Part shown: positions 1-9,900 of the stretch, piece after piece | Layout of the letters: every line of letters begins with the position of its first letter | Position numbering within the stretch: the stretch's first letter is position 1 | Source: Thermoguttaceae bacterium | GTDB lineage: Bacteria > Planctomycetota > Planctomycetia > Pirellulales > Thermoguttaceae | Direction of reading: 5' to 3' | NCBI GenBank assembly: GCA_017407125.1 | Contig: JAFQXE010000042.1 | Span: 31,567 to 95,566, forward strand | Length of the DNA stretch: 64,000 nucleotides | Notes under the pieces: generated by a model | The model's input: only the letters and a program-made list of their open reading frames with translations | The model's database searches: none | Told to the model about the DNA's origin: nothing | Program-made: the position numbers and the translations under genes

Positions 1-1
1 G

Positions 2-697
2 CTTGCTGAAACAATGCCGGAGAACGTTGGCTCTCAGCAAGAATTAAGCGCTTCGTACGAAAAACTTGGCGATTTGGAGAATGATGCCGGAAACATAGCC
101 ATCGCGAGGGAATGGTACGAGAAGCTTCTGGAAATCTGGCTGTGGTTGGTTAAACAGATGCCTGAGAATGAGATTATCCAGCGGGGGTTGGGCAATTTGT
201 ATAATAAACTTGGCGATTTTGAGTACGCTGCCGGAAACGTTGACATTGCATGGGAGCGCTATGAGAAGTCTTTGGAAGTCTGGAAACAACTTGCTGACAA
301 AATGCCGGATTATTTGAAGGCTATATGTGAAATCTGCGCTTTGTATGATCAACATGGCGATTTGGAGAACGCTGCAGGAAACATCGCTTTTGCGCGTAAA
401 TGGTATGAGAAAACTCTGGAAACCTGGCAGTGGCTGGTTGATCATTTACCTGACGCCCAGTTGGGGTTAAATGTTTGGTATAATAAACTTGGCGATTTGG
501 AAAATTCCGCCGGAAATACAACTGCCGCGAGAGAGTGGTTTGAGAAAGCGGTCGATAACTTACAGCGATTTGTCGAACTGATGCCAGAGAATGTTCAGTT
601 ACAAAATGAATTGGCTGCAGCGCAAAAGAAACTTGCCCAAGCGCGGAAGCGCCCTTGGCATATCAAATTCATTCGCAAAATATTTGGAAGAAATTAA
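2..697 (+). CDS. TPR-like repeat protein, 5' end outside window
   Basis: The frame is open to the window edge. The codons before the first ATG (at 14) read L-A-E-T, which matches the repeat register (compare ADKMPDY and VELMPEN further on), so the gene starts upstream and this is its C-terminal part. It has about four tetratricopeptide-like units of roughly 48 residues, each with a Y-x-K-L-G-D-L/F-E-x-x-A-G-N core, an A-R-E-W-Y/F-E-K helix and a closing M-P-E-N. A short basic tail (RKRPWHIKFIRKIF) ends the protein. Such repeats usually mediate protein-protein contacts; the partner is unknown. It converges on the asparagine-synthase-like gene. The TPR-like fold is well supported, the role is not. 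Confidence 0.8.
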   Translation, partial: LAETMPENVGSQQELSASYEKLGDLENDAGNIAIAREWYEKLLEIWLWLVKQMPENEIIQRGLGNLYNKLGDFEYAAGNVDIAWERYEKSLEVWKQLADKMPDYLKAICEICALYDQHGDLENAAGNIAFARKWYEKTLETWQWLVDHLPDAQLGLNVWYNKLGDLENSAGNTTAAREWFEKAVDNLQRFVELMPENVQLQNELAAAQKKLAQARKRPWHIKFIRKIFGRN

Positions 698-784
698 TGT
701 CATTGTAAATTAATGCCATTGCGAAAATCACCGCTTCTACAAATCGAATCAAGGTGTTTTCAGTAGTTCGCAGAGTGTAGGATT

Positions 785-840
785 GAGGCGTGGGGAATTG
801 AGACTGTAGACAATAGACAGTTAAAGCTTCCCCGCGCCTC
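785..840. terminator. inverted repeat between convergent genes
   Basis: Arms 785-797 and 828-840 are 13 bases each and complementary except for one G-T pair, with a 30-base loop. The repeat lies between the 3' ends of two convergent genes, so it may stop transcription from both sides. Neither side has a clear T run, so function as an intrinsic terminator is uncertain. Confidence 0.4.
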
Positions 841-858
841 CTTGTTGCTCCTGGAAAC

Positions 859-2700
859 TCATAATTCTTTCTGCAATTGCGCGAACACCATCAACGCGAC
901 GATCAAATACGTATGGTTGGCGCCGTTGTTGTGGTCGTCAATAATCCAGCGGAGCGTGTCCGGGTTGAACAAGCCGGAATCGAGGTTTCGTTCGCTCAAA
1001 ACGAGCTGTCCGACGTAGTCTTTCAGTTCCCGACGCAGCCAAAGCCCCATGCGTTCGTACGGCTGGTATCCCGGCGCGCCGAGTTTGGCGAGAACGCGCT
1101 GAATGAAATGGGCGACTTCCTGCCGCAGCGACGACGCCCCAATATACGTGCCTGTATTGACGTTTTTGACTTTGAGGAAATCCGGGCGGAACTTCTCCAG
1201 AATCCGCTTTTCAATCGTTTCGCCCATGCACATGGATCGCGGAGCGGCGAACAGACGTTCGTGCATCGTCTTGTCCAAAAACGGCAATCGGACTTCAATT
1301 CTCGATCCGAATTTTTTCATCGACAGCGCAATCTCCCGATGGACGCGCATGTCGAGGAACAGCTGCCAGAGAATTGCCGCCGGTTCGGGACCGTCGGCGC
1401 ACGCAGAGAACATGTCGTCCAGCCCCGCCGCGCCCATCTCGTTGAACTGACTTTGTGACACGTCTTTCAGCAGCGGCTTGTCGACGCCGTCGAGCATGTA
1501 CGATTTGAGATGCCTCGCCGCCCAATCGAAAACCGCCTGGCGGGAATTGAGCTGCGCCAGTTCCGATTCCTTGAGCGAAAACGCGTACGCCTTGGTCAGA
1601 TGGAACAGCTCGCCAGCATGCCCGCGCAAAAGGACTTTGACGTTCTTTGACCGATAATAGTCCAGCGTCGGAATGACGATTGCCGTCGAGAGATACTGTC
1701 CGTCCGTCAGGCGAACCATCTCTTCAAAATGCCTGGGATAGTCCCGGAGAAAATCGGTATTCAGGGCGTAATTGAAATGCGTCGTCCCAAACCGCTTTGC
1801 CAGCTGAGCCGCCAGCTTGTGGTCGCCGCAGCCGGGAATTCCCATCGCGATGGAAACGATGTCCTGCGGGGAATCCGTCTGAACGCACGCTAAAATGCTG
1901 CGCGCGTCCAAGCCGCCGGACAGGCTCACGCCCAGATTCGGCGTGTTGAGCGAGTCCCGCTGAACGGACTCGTAAAACGCGTCGGCAATCGCGTCCGCCT
2001 GATCCGACTCCGACTGCGTCGATAAAACGGCGCTGTGCGTGAAATCGGAGGCGTACTGACGCTTTGTCAGCGTTCCCGACGAGGCGTCAAAAATCAAATG
2101 CGACCGCGGCGCCGGTACGCGAATGGATTCAAACGACGTCCTGTCGCCGACGTACTGACCATACGTAAAGAACTGGGCGACGCCCTGTTTGTCGAACTCG
2201 CGGCTGACGGCGGGGTTCTGCGTCAACGCCAGCAAATCGGACGAGAACAAAAACTGCCCGCCGCAGAGCGTATAGTACAGCGGGGACGACCCGTAGAAGT
2301 CGGTAAACAGATGAAGCCTGCCCTCCGCCTCGTCCCAGACGGCTATATTAAATCGACCGTGAACCTGAGCGAAGAACTCGTCAATCGTTCCCGCCGCTCG
2401 CCGCCGCGCGAACTCTTCCGCAACAATCCGAGCCGGGCAGGCGTTTGCATTGACGACCAATCCCGCCGGGGCGGAAAGCTCGCCGTGCAAAACGACTTTG
2501 ACCGTCCCGTCAGAAGACGTTACCGGCTGCGGTTCAGACGGATAAACGTTCAAGTCAATTCGACCCAACACCCCGCGCGAAAAGACCTCGTCGTTACAAA
2601 CATAGTCCGGTAAAAACCGTCCGTACTGGAACATGGAAGACCACGACTCCAATCTCGGCGGCGTTACAGATGCGTCTACAATTCCGTATATTCCTGGCAT
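859..2700 (-). CDS. asparagine-synthase-like amidotransferase-fold protein
   Basis: 613 residues with the two-domain layout of glutamine-dependent asparagine synthases (AsnB family): an N-terminal Ntn-type glutaminase-like domain (about 1-200, with FTDFYGSSPLYY) and a C-terminal ATP-pyrophosphatase domain with the P-loop SLSGGLDARS near residue 258. The protein begins M-P-G-I-Y-G where true family members have M-C-G-I, so the catalytic Cys2 is replaced by Pro and glutamine hydrolysis by this domain is unlikely. It may use free ammonia or another amine, or act in peptide or surface-glycan modification, as many environmental AsnB paralogues do. No Shine-Dalgarno is seen; the start follows an intergenic repeat. 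The fold is certain, the reaction is not. Confidence 0.8.
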   Translation of the reverse strand: MPGIYGIVDASVTPPRLESWSSMFQYGRFLPDYVCNDEVFSRGVLGRIDLNVYPSEPQPVTSSDGTVKVVLHGELSAPAGLVVNANACPARIVAEEFARRRAAGTIDEFFAQVHGRFNIAVWDEAEGRLHLFTDFYGSSPLYYTLCGGQFLFSSDLLALTQNPAVSREFDKQGVAQFFTYGQYVGDRTSFESIRVPAPRSHLIFDASSGTLTKRQYASDFTHSAVLSTQSESDQADAIADAFYESVQRDSLNTPNLGVSLSGGLDARSILACVQTDSPQDIVSIAMGIPGCGDHKLAAQLAKRFGTTHFNYALNTDFLRDYPRHFEEMVRLTDGQYLSTAIVIPTLDYYRSKNVKVLLRGHAGELFHLTKAYAFSLKESELAQLNSRQAVFDWAARHLKSYMLDGVDKPLLKDVSQSQFNEMGAAGLDDMFSACADGPEPAAILWQLFLDMRVHREIALSMKKFGSRIEVRLPFLDKTMHERLFAAPRSMCMGETIEKRILEKFRPDFLKVKNVNTGTYIGASSLRQEVAHFIQRVLAKLGAPGYQPYERMGLWLRRELKDYVGQLVLSERNLDSGLFNPDTLRWIIDDHNNGANHTYLIVALMVFAQLQKEL

Positions 2701-2709
2701 GATATTATT

Positions 2710-2795
2710 GTTAGTGGCAAGTGGTTAGTGGTAAGTGGTTAGTAGGAACGTCGCTTGCGTCCTTACCACTTACCACTTAAAACTAACCACTTAAA
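2710..2795. repeat. heptamer-repeat hairpin
   Basis: Left arm: imperfect 7-base units of the type TTAGTGG/TAAGTGG. Right arm: the complement, TTACCAC units. They enclose a GC-rich loop around GAACGTCGCTTGCGTCC. The same element occurs in opposite orientation at about 40049-40110. It sits directly upstream of the asparagine-synthase-like start codon. Confidence 0.75.
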
Positions 2796-2806
2796 ATCTA
2801 CTCCCT

Positions 2807-2874
2807 CCGTGGGTTAAAACCCACGGCTATTAATATTGAACCGCTATGCGGTTCTAGCAGAAGCGCTTCGCGCT
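2807..2874 (+). repeat. triple-hairpin dispersed repeat, copy 1
   Basis: Three consecutive stem-loops: CCGTGGGTT/AACCCACGG (2807-2826, 9 bp), GAACCGC/GCGGTTC (2838-2854) and AGCGC/GCGCT (2862-2874). The first two are joined by GGCTATTAATATT. The first two hairpins and linker recur inverted at 63944-63991, and the same three-hairpin layout with different bases occurs at 25202-25269. Confidence 0.75.
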
Positions 2875-2885
2875 ACTGTCTTTTT

Positions 2886-2922
2886 TCTACTGCCTACTGC
2901 CTACTGCCTCTTGCCTCTACTC
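2886..2922. repeat. heptamer array (CTACTGC)n
   Basis: Tandem units CTACTGC, CTACTGC, CTCTTGC. The array overlaps the 3' end of the NPCBM gene on the minus strand, so its last residues and stop codon are read from the repeat. Confidence 0.8.
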
Positions 2923-3967
2923 TCATCTCACCCCAAATGGCGCGGTCGTTAACCGGGGAATCGTCGGCGAAATCGACAACCAGGTCAAGGCGTTTTTTGC
3001 CGTTCAGGGGGACGTCAATTTTAACCGGAGCGTCCGTTGCCGACAGCGTCCACGTTCCCGCCAACGCGCCGTCGGTAAAAACGCGAAACCGCACAGACCC
3101 GGTTTTGACTCCGTACGGTCGAGCGACATACCCGGTCAGATGAGAGTTTGCGGTTGAACTGAGGTTTTCGTTGATTCTAAATGTCAGCCGGGACGACGCG
3201 GCAACGCCGAACCCGTGCAGATAATATTGACCTGTATTGGCGCGAAGCCGTCCGCCGTTGACGTCTGCGTTGACGCGATACGACTGCGGCGGAGCAGACC
3301 AAAACGGAATCTGCGCCGTCTGCGCCAGAACAAGCTCGTCCAGCCATCCACCGTTAACCGGAGGAAGTGCTGTAACAATGTCTGACTCGTCAAACTCGTA
3401 CGTCGTTTCGCTCCATGGGAACCAGACTGTAACAACGCCGTTTTCCGTTTTCATCGAGCTTGCATAAAAAATCGCCCCGTCTTGAGTCGTAAAGACCCAA
3501 CGATGACGATTGATAAAGACTACTTTCTTATTAAAAATCAGCGCTCTGGTTTGTACGACGGGAAACGTCTGATCGCCATGCGTAGTAGAATAGTATTTTA
3601 ATACGAATCCGTCCAATCCCTCAAAATAGCCGGAATAGCTTTTTCCCGCAGCGTCAATTATCAAGTCGGTTGGACTGTCTTTCTGAAGATTCCGCACCAG
3701 AACGGCTTCCGCTTCATCCTGAACGGGACGGGAGAATACGATTCCCGCCAACGAGGAATAGGGAATCGTCATCTGTTCCGGCTTGGACAGACGCGTTATC
3801 TGGACTTCCTCTTTCGTCAAGCTGGTTACAGCGCACGGAATAACGGTCCCGTCCATCAGAACGACCAGGTGCGGAACCTGACGGCTAAAGGACTGCGCCT
3901 GCGCCGACGCGCCGACGCCAAACAGCGCGACACTCGCAAACGTCAACAGTAAGATTATTTTTCTCAT
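2894..3967 (-). CDS. secreted NPCBM-domain protein
   Basis: 357 residues with an N-terminal signal peptide (hydrophobic run after MRKI, then GASAQAQ). The middle (about 30-200) is a beta-rich segment unlike anything I recognise. The C-terminal 140 residues resemble the NPCBM (novel putative carbohydrate-binding module) domain: YYLHGFGVAASSRLTF, a module common in secreted planctomycete proteins and in some glycosidases. An exported protein that binds a glycan is the likeliest reading. The final residues V-E-A-R-G-S-R-Q and the stop are encoded by a 7-base tandem repeat, so the native C-terminus may once have been elsewhere. No clear Shine-Dalgarno. Confidence 0.75.
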   Translation of the reverse strand: MRKIILLLTFASVALFGVGASAQAQSFSRQVPHLVVLMDGTVIPCAVTSLTKEEVQITRLSKPEQMTIPYSSLAGIVFSRPVQDEAEAVLVRNLQKDSPTDLIIDAAGKSYSGYFEGLDGFVLKYYSTTHGDQTFPVVQTRALIFNKKVVFINRHRWVFTTQDGAIFYASSMKTENGVVTVWFPWSETTYEFDESDIVTALPPVNGGWLDELVLAQTAQIPFWSAPPQSYRVNADVNGGRLRANTGQYYLHGFGVAASSRLTFRINENLSSTANSHLTGYVARPYGVKTGSVRFRVFTDGALAGTWTLSATDAPVKIDVPLNGKKRLDLVVDFADDSPVNDRAIWGEMRVEARGSRQ

Positions 3968-4013
3968 ACTGTAATTGTATTAATTATCGGACAATTCGCA
4001 AGGGGGGAGGGGG

Positions 4014-4052
4014 AATTAGTTAGGAGTTAGGAATGAGGAGTGAGGAGTTAAA
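4014..4052. repeat. heptamer array (TTAGGAG-like)
   Basis: Units TTAGGAG, TTAGGAA, TGAGGAG, TGAGGAG in tandem, between the start of the NPCBM gene and the stop of the ankyrin gene. Confidence 0.75.
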
Positions 4053-4074
4053 CGATGGGGAGCGCTTTGCGACT

Positions 4075-4107
4075 GGGAGTGCGGCGCCCCTAGGCGCCGC
4101 CTTGTCC
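4075..4107 (+). repeat. GC-rich hairpin repeat (GCGGCG...CGCCGCCTTG)
   Basis: GGCGCC-CCTA-GGCGCC stem at 4083-4098, preceded by GGGAGTGC and followed by GCCTTGTCC. Related copies with altered stems lie at 21301-21326 and 56430-56456, each just beyond the end of a gene. Confidence 0.6.
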
Positions 4108-4165
4108 TATGACCTGCGTATACGCTCTGTTCAGCCGGTTACAAGACTCACACACTTTGACTATT

Positions 4166-6130
4166 TCATTCAACAGCCCCATGCTCTTTGAGCCATTGAA
4201 CCATTTTCGGATAGCCAACTTCTTCAGCAAGATTCAAAGCCGTCTTTCCGTCATTGTTTTTAGCGTTGACATCAAAACCCTGCTTAACCAGCCATGGAAC
4301 CAGATCCATGTTATTTTTTTCAGCGGCGCAATGCAAAACCGTCATTCCGTCGTTATCTTTCGCGTTGACGTCTGCGCCATGGTCAATGAGCCACTGAATC
4401 TGTTCCGGTTTCTTGTCTGAGGCTTCAGAAAGCACGGCGGTCATTCCGCCATTGTCCCGGGAATTGACGTCCATGCCCTGTTCAATGAGCCATTGAACCG
4501 TTTCCCAACAGTTAAAATGACTGGCGGCAAAAAGCAGGGCGTTTTTGCCGTCGTTGTCTTTTTCATTAACGTCCAATCCCTGTTCAATGAGCCACTGAAC
4601 CAGTTCCAGAGAATCGCTGCCGGCGGCGTAATGCAAGACGGTTTTTCCGTCTTTGGTTTTGGCGTTGACGTCCAATCCCTGTCCAATAAGCCATTGAACC
4701 AGTTCCAAAGAACCGCTGTAAGCAGCATAGTGCAAAGCGGTTTTTCCGGAATTGTCTTTTGCATTGACGTCCGCGCCTTGTCCAACCAGCCATTGAACAA
4801 GTTCCAGATTTTCACTTTGAACTGCGTTATGCAAGACGGTTATTCCGAAATCGTCTTTTGCGTTGACGTCAGCCCCTTGTTCAACAAACCACTTAGTGAT
4901 TTCCAGATTGCGGCATCGAACTACTCTATGTAATACAGCGCCTCCGCGCTTGCTTTTTGCATTGACGTCCGCGCCCTGTTCGACCAGCCATTGAACCAGT
5001 TTCAGATTATTGTGCGAAGCATAATACAAAGGAGTGTATCCAGAACGATCTTTCGCATTGACGTCCGCGCCCTGTTCGACCAGCCATTGAACCAGTTCCA
5101 AAGAACCGCTCAGAGCGGCGTAATGCAAGATCGAGACGTTGCGTTCGTCTACTGCGATGACGTCCAATCCCTGTTTAACCAGCCATTGAGCCAGTTCCAA
5201 AGAACCCATTTGAGCGGCAATATGTAACAACGTCCTGCCTTGACCATCTTTGACGTTTACGTCGAGTCCCTGTCCAATGAGCCACTGAACCAGTTTCAGA
5301 TTACCGCTGCCGGCGGCTGCATGTAAAATCGTTTCGTTATATTCATCTTTTGCATTAACGTCCAAACCCTGTTCAATGAGCCATTGAACCAGTTCCAAAG
5401 AACCGTTTTCGGCGGCGGAAAACAAGACGTTCCTTTTGAAATCGTCTGTTTGGTTGACGTCCGCTCCTTGTTCAATGAGCCACTCAACGAACTCCATGCA
5501 GCCGTTAAGAGCGGCGACCTGCAAGGGCGTCATTCCATTGTAGCTTTTTGTATTTATATCAGCCCCATGTTCAATCAGCAGCTTGGCGATTTCCCGGTCG
5601 CCTATTTCGGCTGATTTATAAATGGGCGTTTCCTCGAATACCTCTTTTGCATTGACGTCCAACCCTTGTTCCAGCAGCCATTGAACCAGTTCCACAGAAC
5701 CGCTTCGGGCGGCGGAATGTAACAGCGTCCAGCCTTCACGGTCTTTGACGTTGACGTCCATTCCTTGTGAGATCAGCCACTCAACCAGTTCCAGATTGCC
5801 GCTTCGAGCGGCGGGCTGCAAGATTGTTATTCCCAAGCTGCTTTTTGCATTGACGTCTAATCCCTGTTCCACCAGCCATTGAACCAGTTCCAAACTGCCG
5901 CTTCGGGCGGCGGAATGCAAGAGCGTCCAGTCTTCTCGAGCTTTTACATTGACGTCCGCGCCCTGTTCCAGAAGTTCCTTTACCCGATTCAGATTGCCAG
6001 TCAGAGCCGCGTAATGAAGGACGTTTTCTCCAAATGCCGAACGATAGGAAAAATCAAAACTGCCGGTTTGAAACATCTGTTCAAAACGTTCAACGTCTTC
6101 TTTATCCATAATTTCTTTTAAATCAATCAT
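4166..6130 (-). CDS. ankyrin-repeat protein, 19 repeats
   Basis: 654 residues, almost entirely ankyrin repeats of 33-34 residues. I count 19 closing motifs of the type W-L-V/I-E-Q-G-A/L-D-V-N, the last cut short (LKEHGAVE). A 35-residue N-terminal cap precedes the first repeat. No signal peptide or membrane segment, so it is probably cytoplasmic; ankyrin stacks bind proteins. The repeats share codons as well as residues, suggesting recent unit duplication, and the array could vary in length between strains. It is transcribed away from rpoB. The partner is unknown. Confidence 0.9.
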   Translation of the reverse strand: MIDLKEIMDKEDVERFEQMFQTGSFDFSYRSAFGENVLHYAALTGNLNRVKELLEQGADVNVKAREDWTLLHSAARSGSLELVQWLVEQGLDVNAKSSLGITILQPAARSGNLELVEWLISQGMDVNVKDREGWTLLHSAARSGSVELVQWLLEQGLDVNAKEVFEETPIYKSAEIGDREIAKLLIEHGADINTKSYNGMTPLQVAALNGCMEFVEWLIEQGADVNQTDDFKRNVLFSAAENGSLELVQWLIEQGLDVNAKDEYNETILHAAAGSGNLKLVQWLIGQGLDVNVKDGQGRTLLHIAAQMGSLELAQWLVKQGLDVIAVDERNVSILHYAALSGSLELVQWLVEQGADVNAKDRSGYTPLYYASHNNLKLVQWLVEQGADVNAKSKRGGAVLHRVVRCRNLEITKWFVEQGADVNAKDDFGITVLHNAVQSENLELVQWLVGQGADVNAKDNSGKTALHYAAYSGSLELVQWLIGQGLDVNAKTKDGKTVLHYAAGSDSLELVQWLIEQGLDVNEKDNDGKNALLFAASHFNCWETVQWLIEQGMDVNSRDNGGMTAVLSEASDKKPEQIQWLIDHGADVNAKDNDGMTVLHCAAEKNNMDLVPWLVKQGFDVNAKNNDGKTALNLAEEVGYPKMVQWLKEHGAVE

Positions 6131-6547
6131 CTCAATACTTTCTTATATGCGACAATTGCCAGAGTTGTCTGTTACGTAACAGGACTAAACAGTTATTTGA
6201 TTATAGCGCCAAAGACGATTTTATACAAGGGGTTTCTTTAAGCAATTTCATGAGTAAATCCGATTGAAATTGTAACGATTATCAGAATGAAAATACGGTA
6301 AGAACGTCATCCTCTTTTTCAGAACACAATCGGCGATTAAAGCAGAGGCGTTTCAATGACAATAGAGAAGACAACCTTTTCCAGAAAGCGGATTATTCTA
6401 ACCGTTTGCTATTCCCAGGCGCTCGCTTGCTGGAAGATGGTAATTCCTCAAAAAAGATTAATATAAACCAAATATATCAGTTGCAATAGCATTAAAATAC
6501 TATATGAAAACAGGAAAAAATTTTCAAATTTATTTGTTCCCACCCTA
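6131..6547. other. non-coding stretch upstream of rpoB promoter
   Basis: About 400 AT-rich bases between the divergent ankyrin gene and the rpoB promoter. I see no gene or RNA here. The promoter of the ankyrin gene must lie in this stretch, but no convincing boxes were found. Confidence 0.5.
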
Positions 6548-6575
6548 TTGACAATATTTTGGATTTGATTATAAT
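6548..6575 (+). promoter_or_regulatory. consensus sigma-70 promoter of rpoBC
   Basis: TTGACA at 6548-6553, 16-base spacer, TATAAT at 6570-6575, both hexamers exact. Transcription would begin near 6582, giving a leader of about 375 bases before the rpoB ATG. The leader has a small AT-rich hairpin (AAAAAC/GTTTTT, 6660-6676) and several C-rich patches but no recognised riboswitch. Confidence 0.8.
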
Positions 6576-6956
6576 GGGCGAAAATTGTTGCAATAATTTT
6601 AACATCTTTACCCCAAAAGGAAGTACATGTATAATTAACCCGACACCTTGGTAAACCTCAAAAACGCCGTGTTTTTAAGGCTCCCGCCAAGAACAGCCCG
6701 TGTTTAATTACTTGATACAGCCGCCGCTATCTTATAAGCCGGTCAGAAGTAAAAATCGAAAGCTGTCCTGGTATTTTCCAATCACCCTCCGTTAAAAGGA
6801 CATTTCAGGATTTTACCTCTGCTTCTATTACCGAAGCTGAATTTTCCTCGGAAATAATTTTCCTAACCCTTTATTTCCACTCAAATTATACATATTTCCC
6901 GCGAGTTAAGATAATTTTGTCCGTTTTAATTACCATTAACCAAAAGGTATCAATTC

Positions 6957-9900
6957 ATGGCAACGAAAGAAATTCGACGTCTGAATCCGAAGGAAACGCG
7001 CCACTTTGGCAAAGAGCGTTTCGCCGTTCCGATTCCGGACTTGACCAGTTTGCAGACCTACAATTACGATCGCTTTTTACAGTATGGGATTCCCAAGGAA
7101 AAACGCGAAGACATTGGTCTGGAGTCCATTTTTAGAGAATTCTTCCCGATTCAAAATCACGATGGGAAAGTTTCTCTGGAATACGTAGATTACGAGCTTT
7201 GTCCGCCTCGTTACGAACCGGACGAATGCCGTTTGCTCAAACTGACGTACGGTCGCCCGCTTCGCGTTAAGTTCAGACTGTATCGCGAAGGAAAAGACAC
7301 GCTGGAATCGGAGGTTTTCCTGTGCGATATCCCGATCATGCTTGGCGGCGGCGAGTTTATCATCAACGGTTCGGAACGCGTTGTTGTCAACCAGCTTCAC
7401 CGTTCTCCCGGTATTGACTTTATTACCGATGAAGACAATTCAGACCGTTACGCTTATTCCTGCCGTATTATTCCTGAACGCGGCAGCTGGATCGAAATCA
7501 ACATTTCCAAAAAGGACTCTCTGCAGCTGCGTATTGACCAGAGTCAGAAGTTCTCTGCGATGACTCTTCTTCGCGCCATGGACAGCCGTTTTTCGTCTAC
7601 GCCGGCGTTAATGAAAGAGTTCTATGGAGATTCGGTTGTAAAGCTCAAAACGAAGACCGTCAAAGATACAGAAAAGCTGGTCGGCATGTACGCGCTGGAC
7701 GACATTATCGTTCCGACGGGCGAAGAAGCTGGGAACGTCTTGCTCAACTTTGGAGAGAAGATTACCGAACAAATTGCCGAAAGAATCGCCGATTCCACGA
7801 TTGAATCGCTGGAAGTCATGCCCAAGCCCAAAAACATGATGATTATCGAGTCCATTAAGGACGACATGTCGAAATCTCATGAAGACGCTTTGTGGCAAAT
7901 CTACAGACGCTTGCGTCCAGGCAACCCGCAGTTGCTGGAAAAGGCAAAGCAGCTCTTCCAGGAAAAGTTCAAGGATTTGTCCCGTTATCGACTGGGTCTG
8001 GTTGGTCGATTCAGAATCAACCGCAAACTCAATCTGGACGTAGACAAAAACGAGCAGGGTCTGACGACGACTGACCTTGTTACCGCTTTGAAGTACCTCA
8101 TCCAGTTGTGCGACAAAGATCCCAGCGCCCAGTTGGACGACATCGACCATTTGGGCAACCGCCGTTTGAGAACCATTGACGAACTGGCTGTTGACGAACT
8201 CCGCAAGGGATTCATGAAACTGACGCGCACTGTCAAAGAGCGCATGAACATGAAAGACCCGTCCGAACTGTCTCCGCAAAACCTGGTTAACCAGAAGAGC
8301 ATTTCCTCTACGGTAGACTTCTTCTTCGGCCGCGGCGAATTGTCACAGGTTGTCGACCAGACCAACCCGCTGTCCATGCTTACGCACGAACGCCGTCTGT
8401 CCGCTTTGGGTCCTGGCGGTTTGAACCGTAAGCGCGCCGGTTCCGAAGTTCGAGACGTTCACCACTCTCACTTTGGTCGAATTTGCCCCATTGAAACCCC
8501 TGAAGGTACAAACATCGGTTTGATTTCGTCTTTGGCTACTTACGCCGCGGTAGACGAATTCGGGTTCCTTACCACGCCGTATCAGGTTGTTAAGGACGGC
8601 GTCCTTCAAAAAGAGATTAAATGGCTTCGCGCTGACGAGGAAGAAGGACTCTTCTTCGCTCCGGCAGACGTTCACATTCAGGACGGACGCATTGTTGGCT
8701 GCGATCAGGCGATTGGAGCTAACGTCGTTGGACGAAGAAACGGCGAATATGAAGTCGGTAAAATCAAAGACGTTAATTTCATCGACGTTTCTCCATGCCA
8801 GATGGTCGGCGTTTCCGCCGGTCTGATTCCGTTCCTTGAACACGACGACGCCAACCGCGCTTTGATGGGTTCTAACATGCAGCGTCAAGGCGTTCCGCTG
8901 CTTTGCAGCGAAGCCCCGATTGTCGCCACAGGCATGGAAGAGCCGGCGGCTCGCAACTCCAGCCTGCTCATTCGTTCAAGACGCGCTGGTAAAGTTACCT
9001 ACGTTGACGGAATTCGCTGCGTTGTTACCGGTCCGGTAGACAGCGAAGGCAAGGTTATTGAATCCGAACAGTACGAAGACGAATACGTCATGCGAAAGTT
9101 CGTCGGTCTGAACGACCTGACCTGCCAGAACCAGCGTCCGATCGTCAAACCTGGTCAGATTCTCGCGGCTGGCGACATCATCGCCGACGGCGCCGCCATT
9201 GATCACGGCGAACTGGCTCTGGGACGCAACGTCCTGTGCGCGTTTATGGTCTGGGAAGGTTACAACTACGAAGACGCTATCATTCTGTCTGAAGAACTCG
9301 TTCAGAACGATACGTACACCAGCATCCATATTATCGAACTGGAAAAAGAAATTCGCGACACCAAACTGGGACGCGAGGAATTCACCCGAGACATTCCCAA
9401 CGTTTCGGAAAAGGCTCTTCGCAATCTGGACGAAAACGGCATTGTCCGCATTGGAACGTACGTCCGCCAGGGCGACATTCTCGTCGGCAAGGTATCGCCC
9501 AAGTCCAAAACGGAACTGACGCCGGAAGAAAAGCTGCTCCACGCTATTTTCGGCCGCGTCGGCGAAGACGTTAAAAACGACTCGCTGGAAGTTCAAAGCG
9601 GCGTTGAAGGCATCGTCATTGACACGCAGCGCATCGCCCGCAAGAGCACGCTTTCGCCGGAAGAAAAAATCGAATTCGACACGATTCTGGCTCAGCTGGA
9701 AGCGGAATATTACGAAAAGATCACCGCCAAGTTCTCTGCCATGATTCAATCGATGGAAGAACTTCTCGGTCAGCCGATTCACTCCCTGGCTGGAGAAAGC
9801 CTTATCGAAGATCTCGAATACAAGACCGTTGCCGAAAACGCCAATACGTTCAATCCTGAACGCACCGACGTCTGGAAGACTCTGACGGAGAAGCAGCGCG

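Noticed and set aside
4166..6121. Repeated plus-strand peptides across the ankyrin gene
   Set aside because: Mirror of the ankyrin repeats on the other strand.
6740..6800. Second terminator or attenuator in the rpoB leader, from the likeness of TCGAAAGCTGTCC to the rpoC terminator
   Set aside because: The matching left arm of the stem is missing, so no stable terminator hairpin forms.
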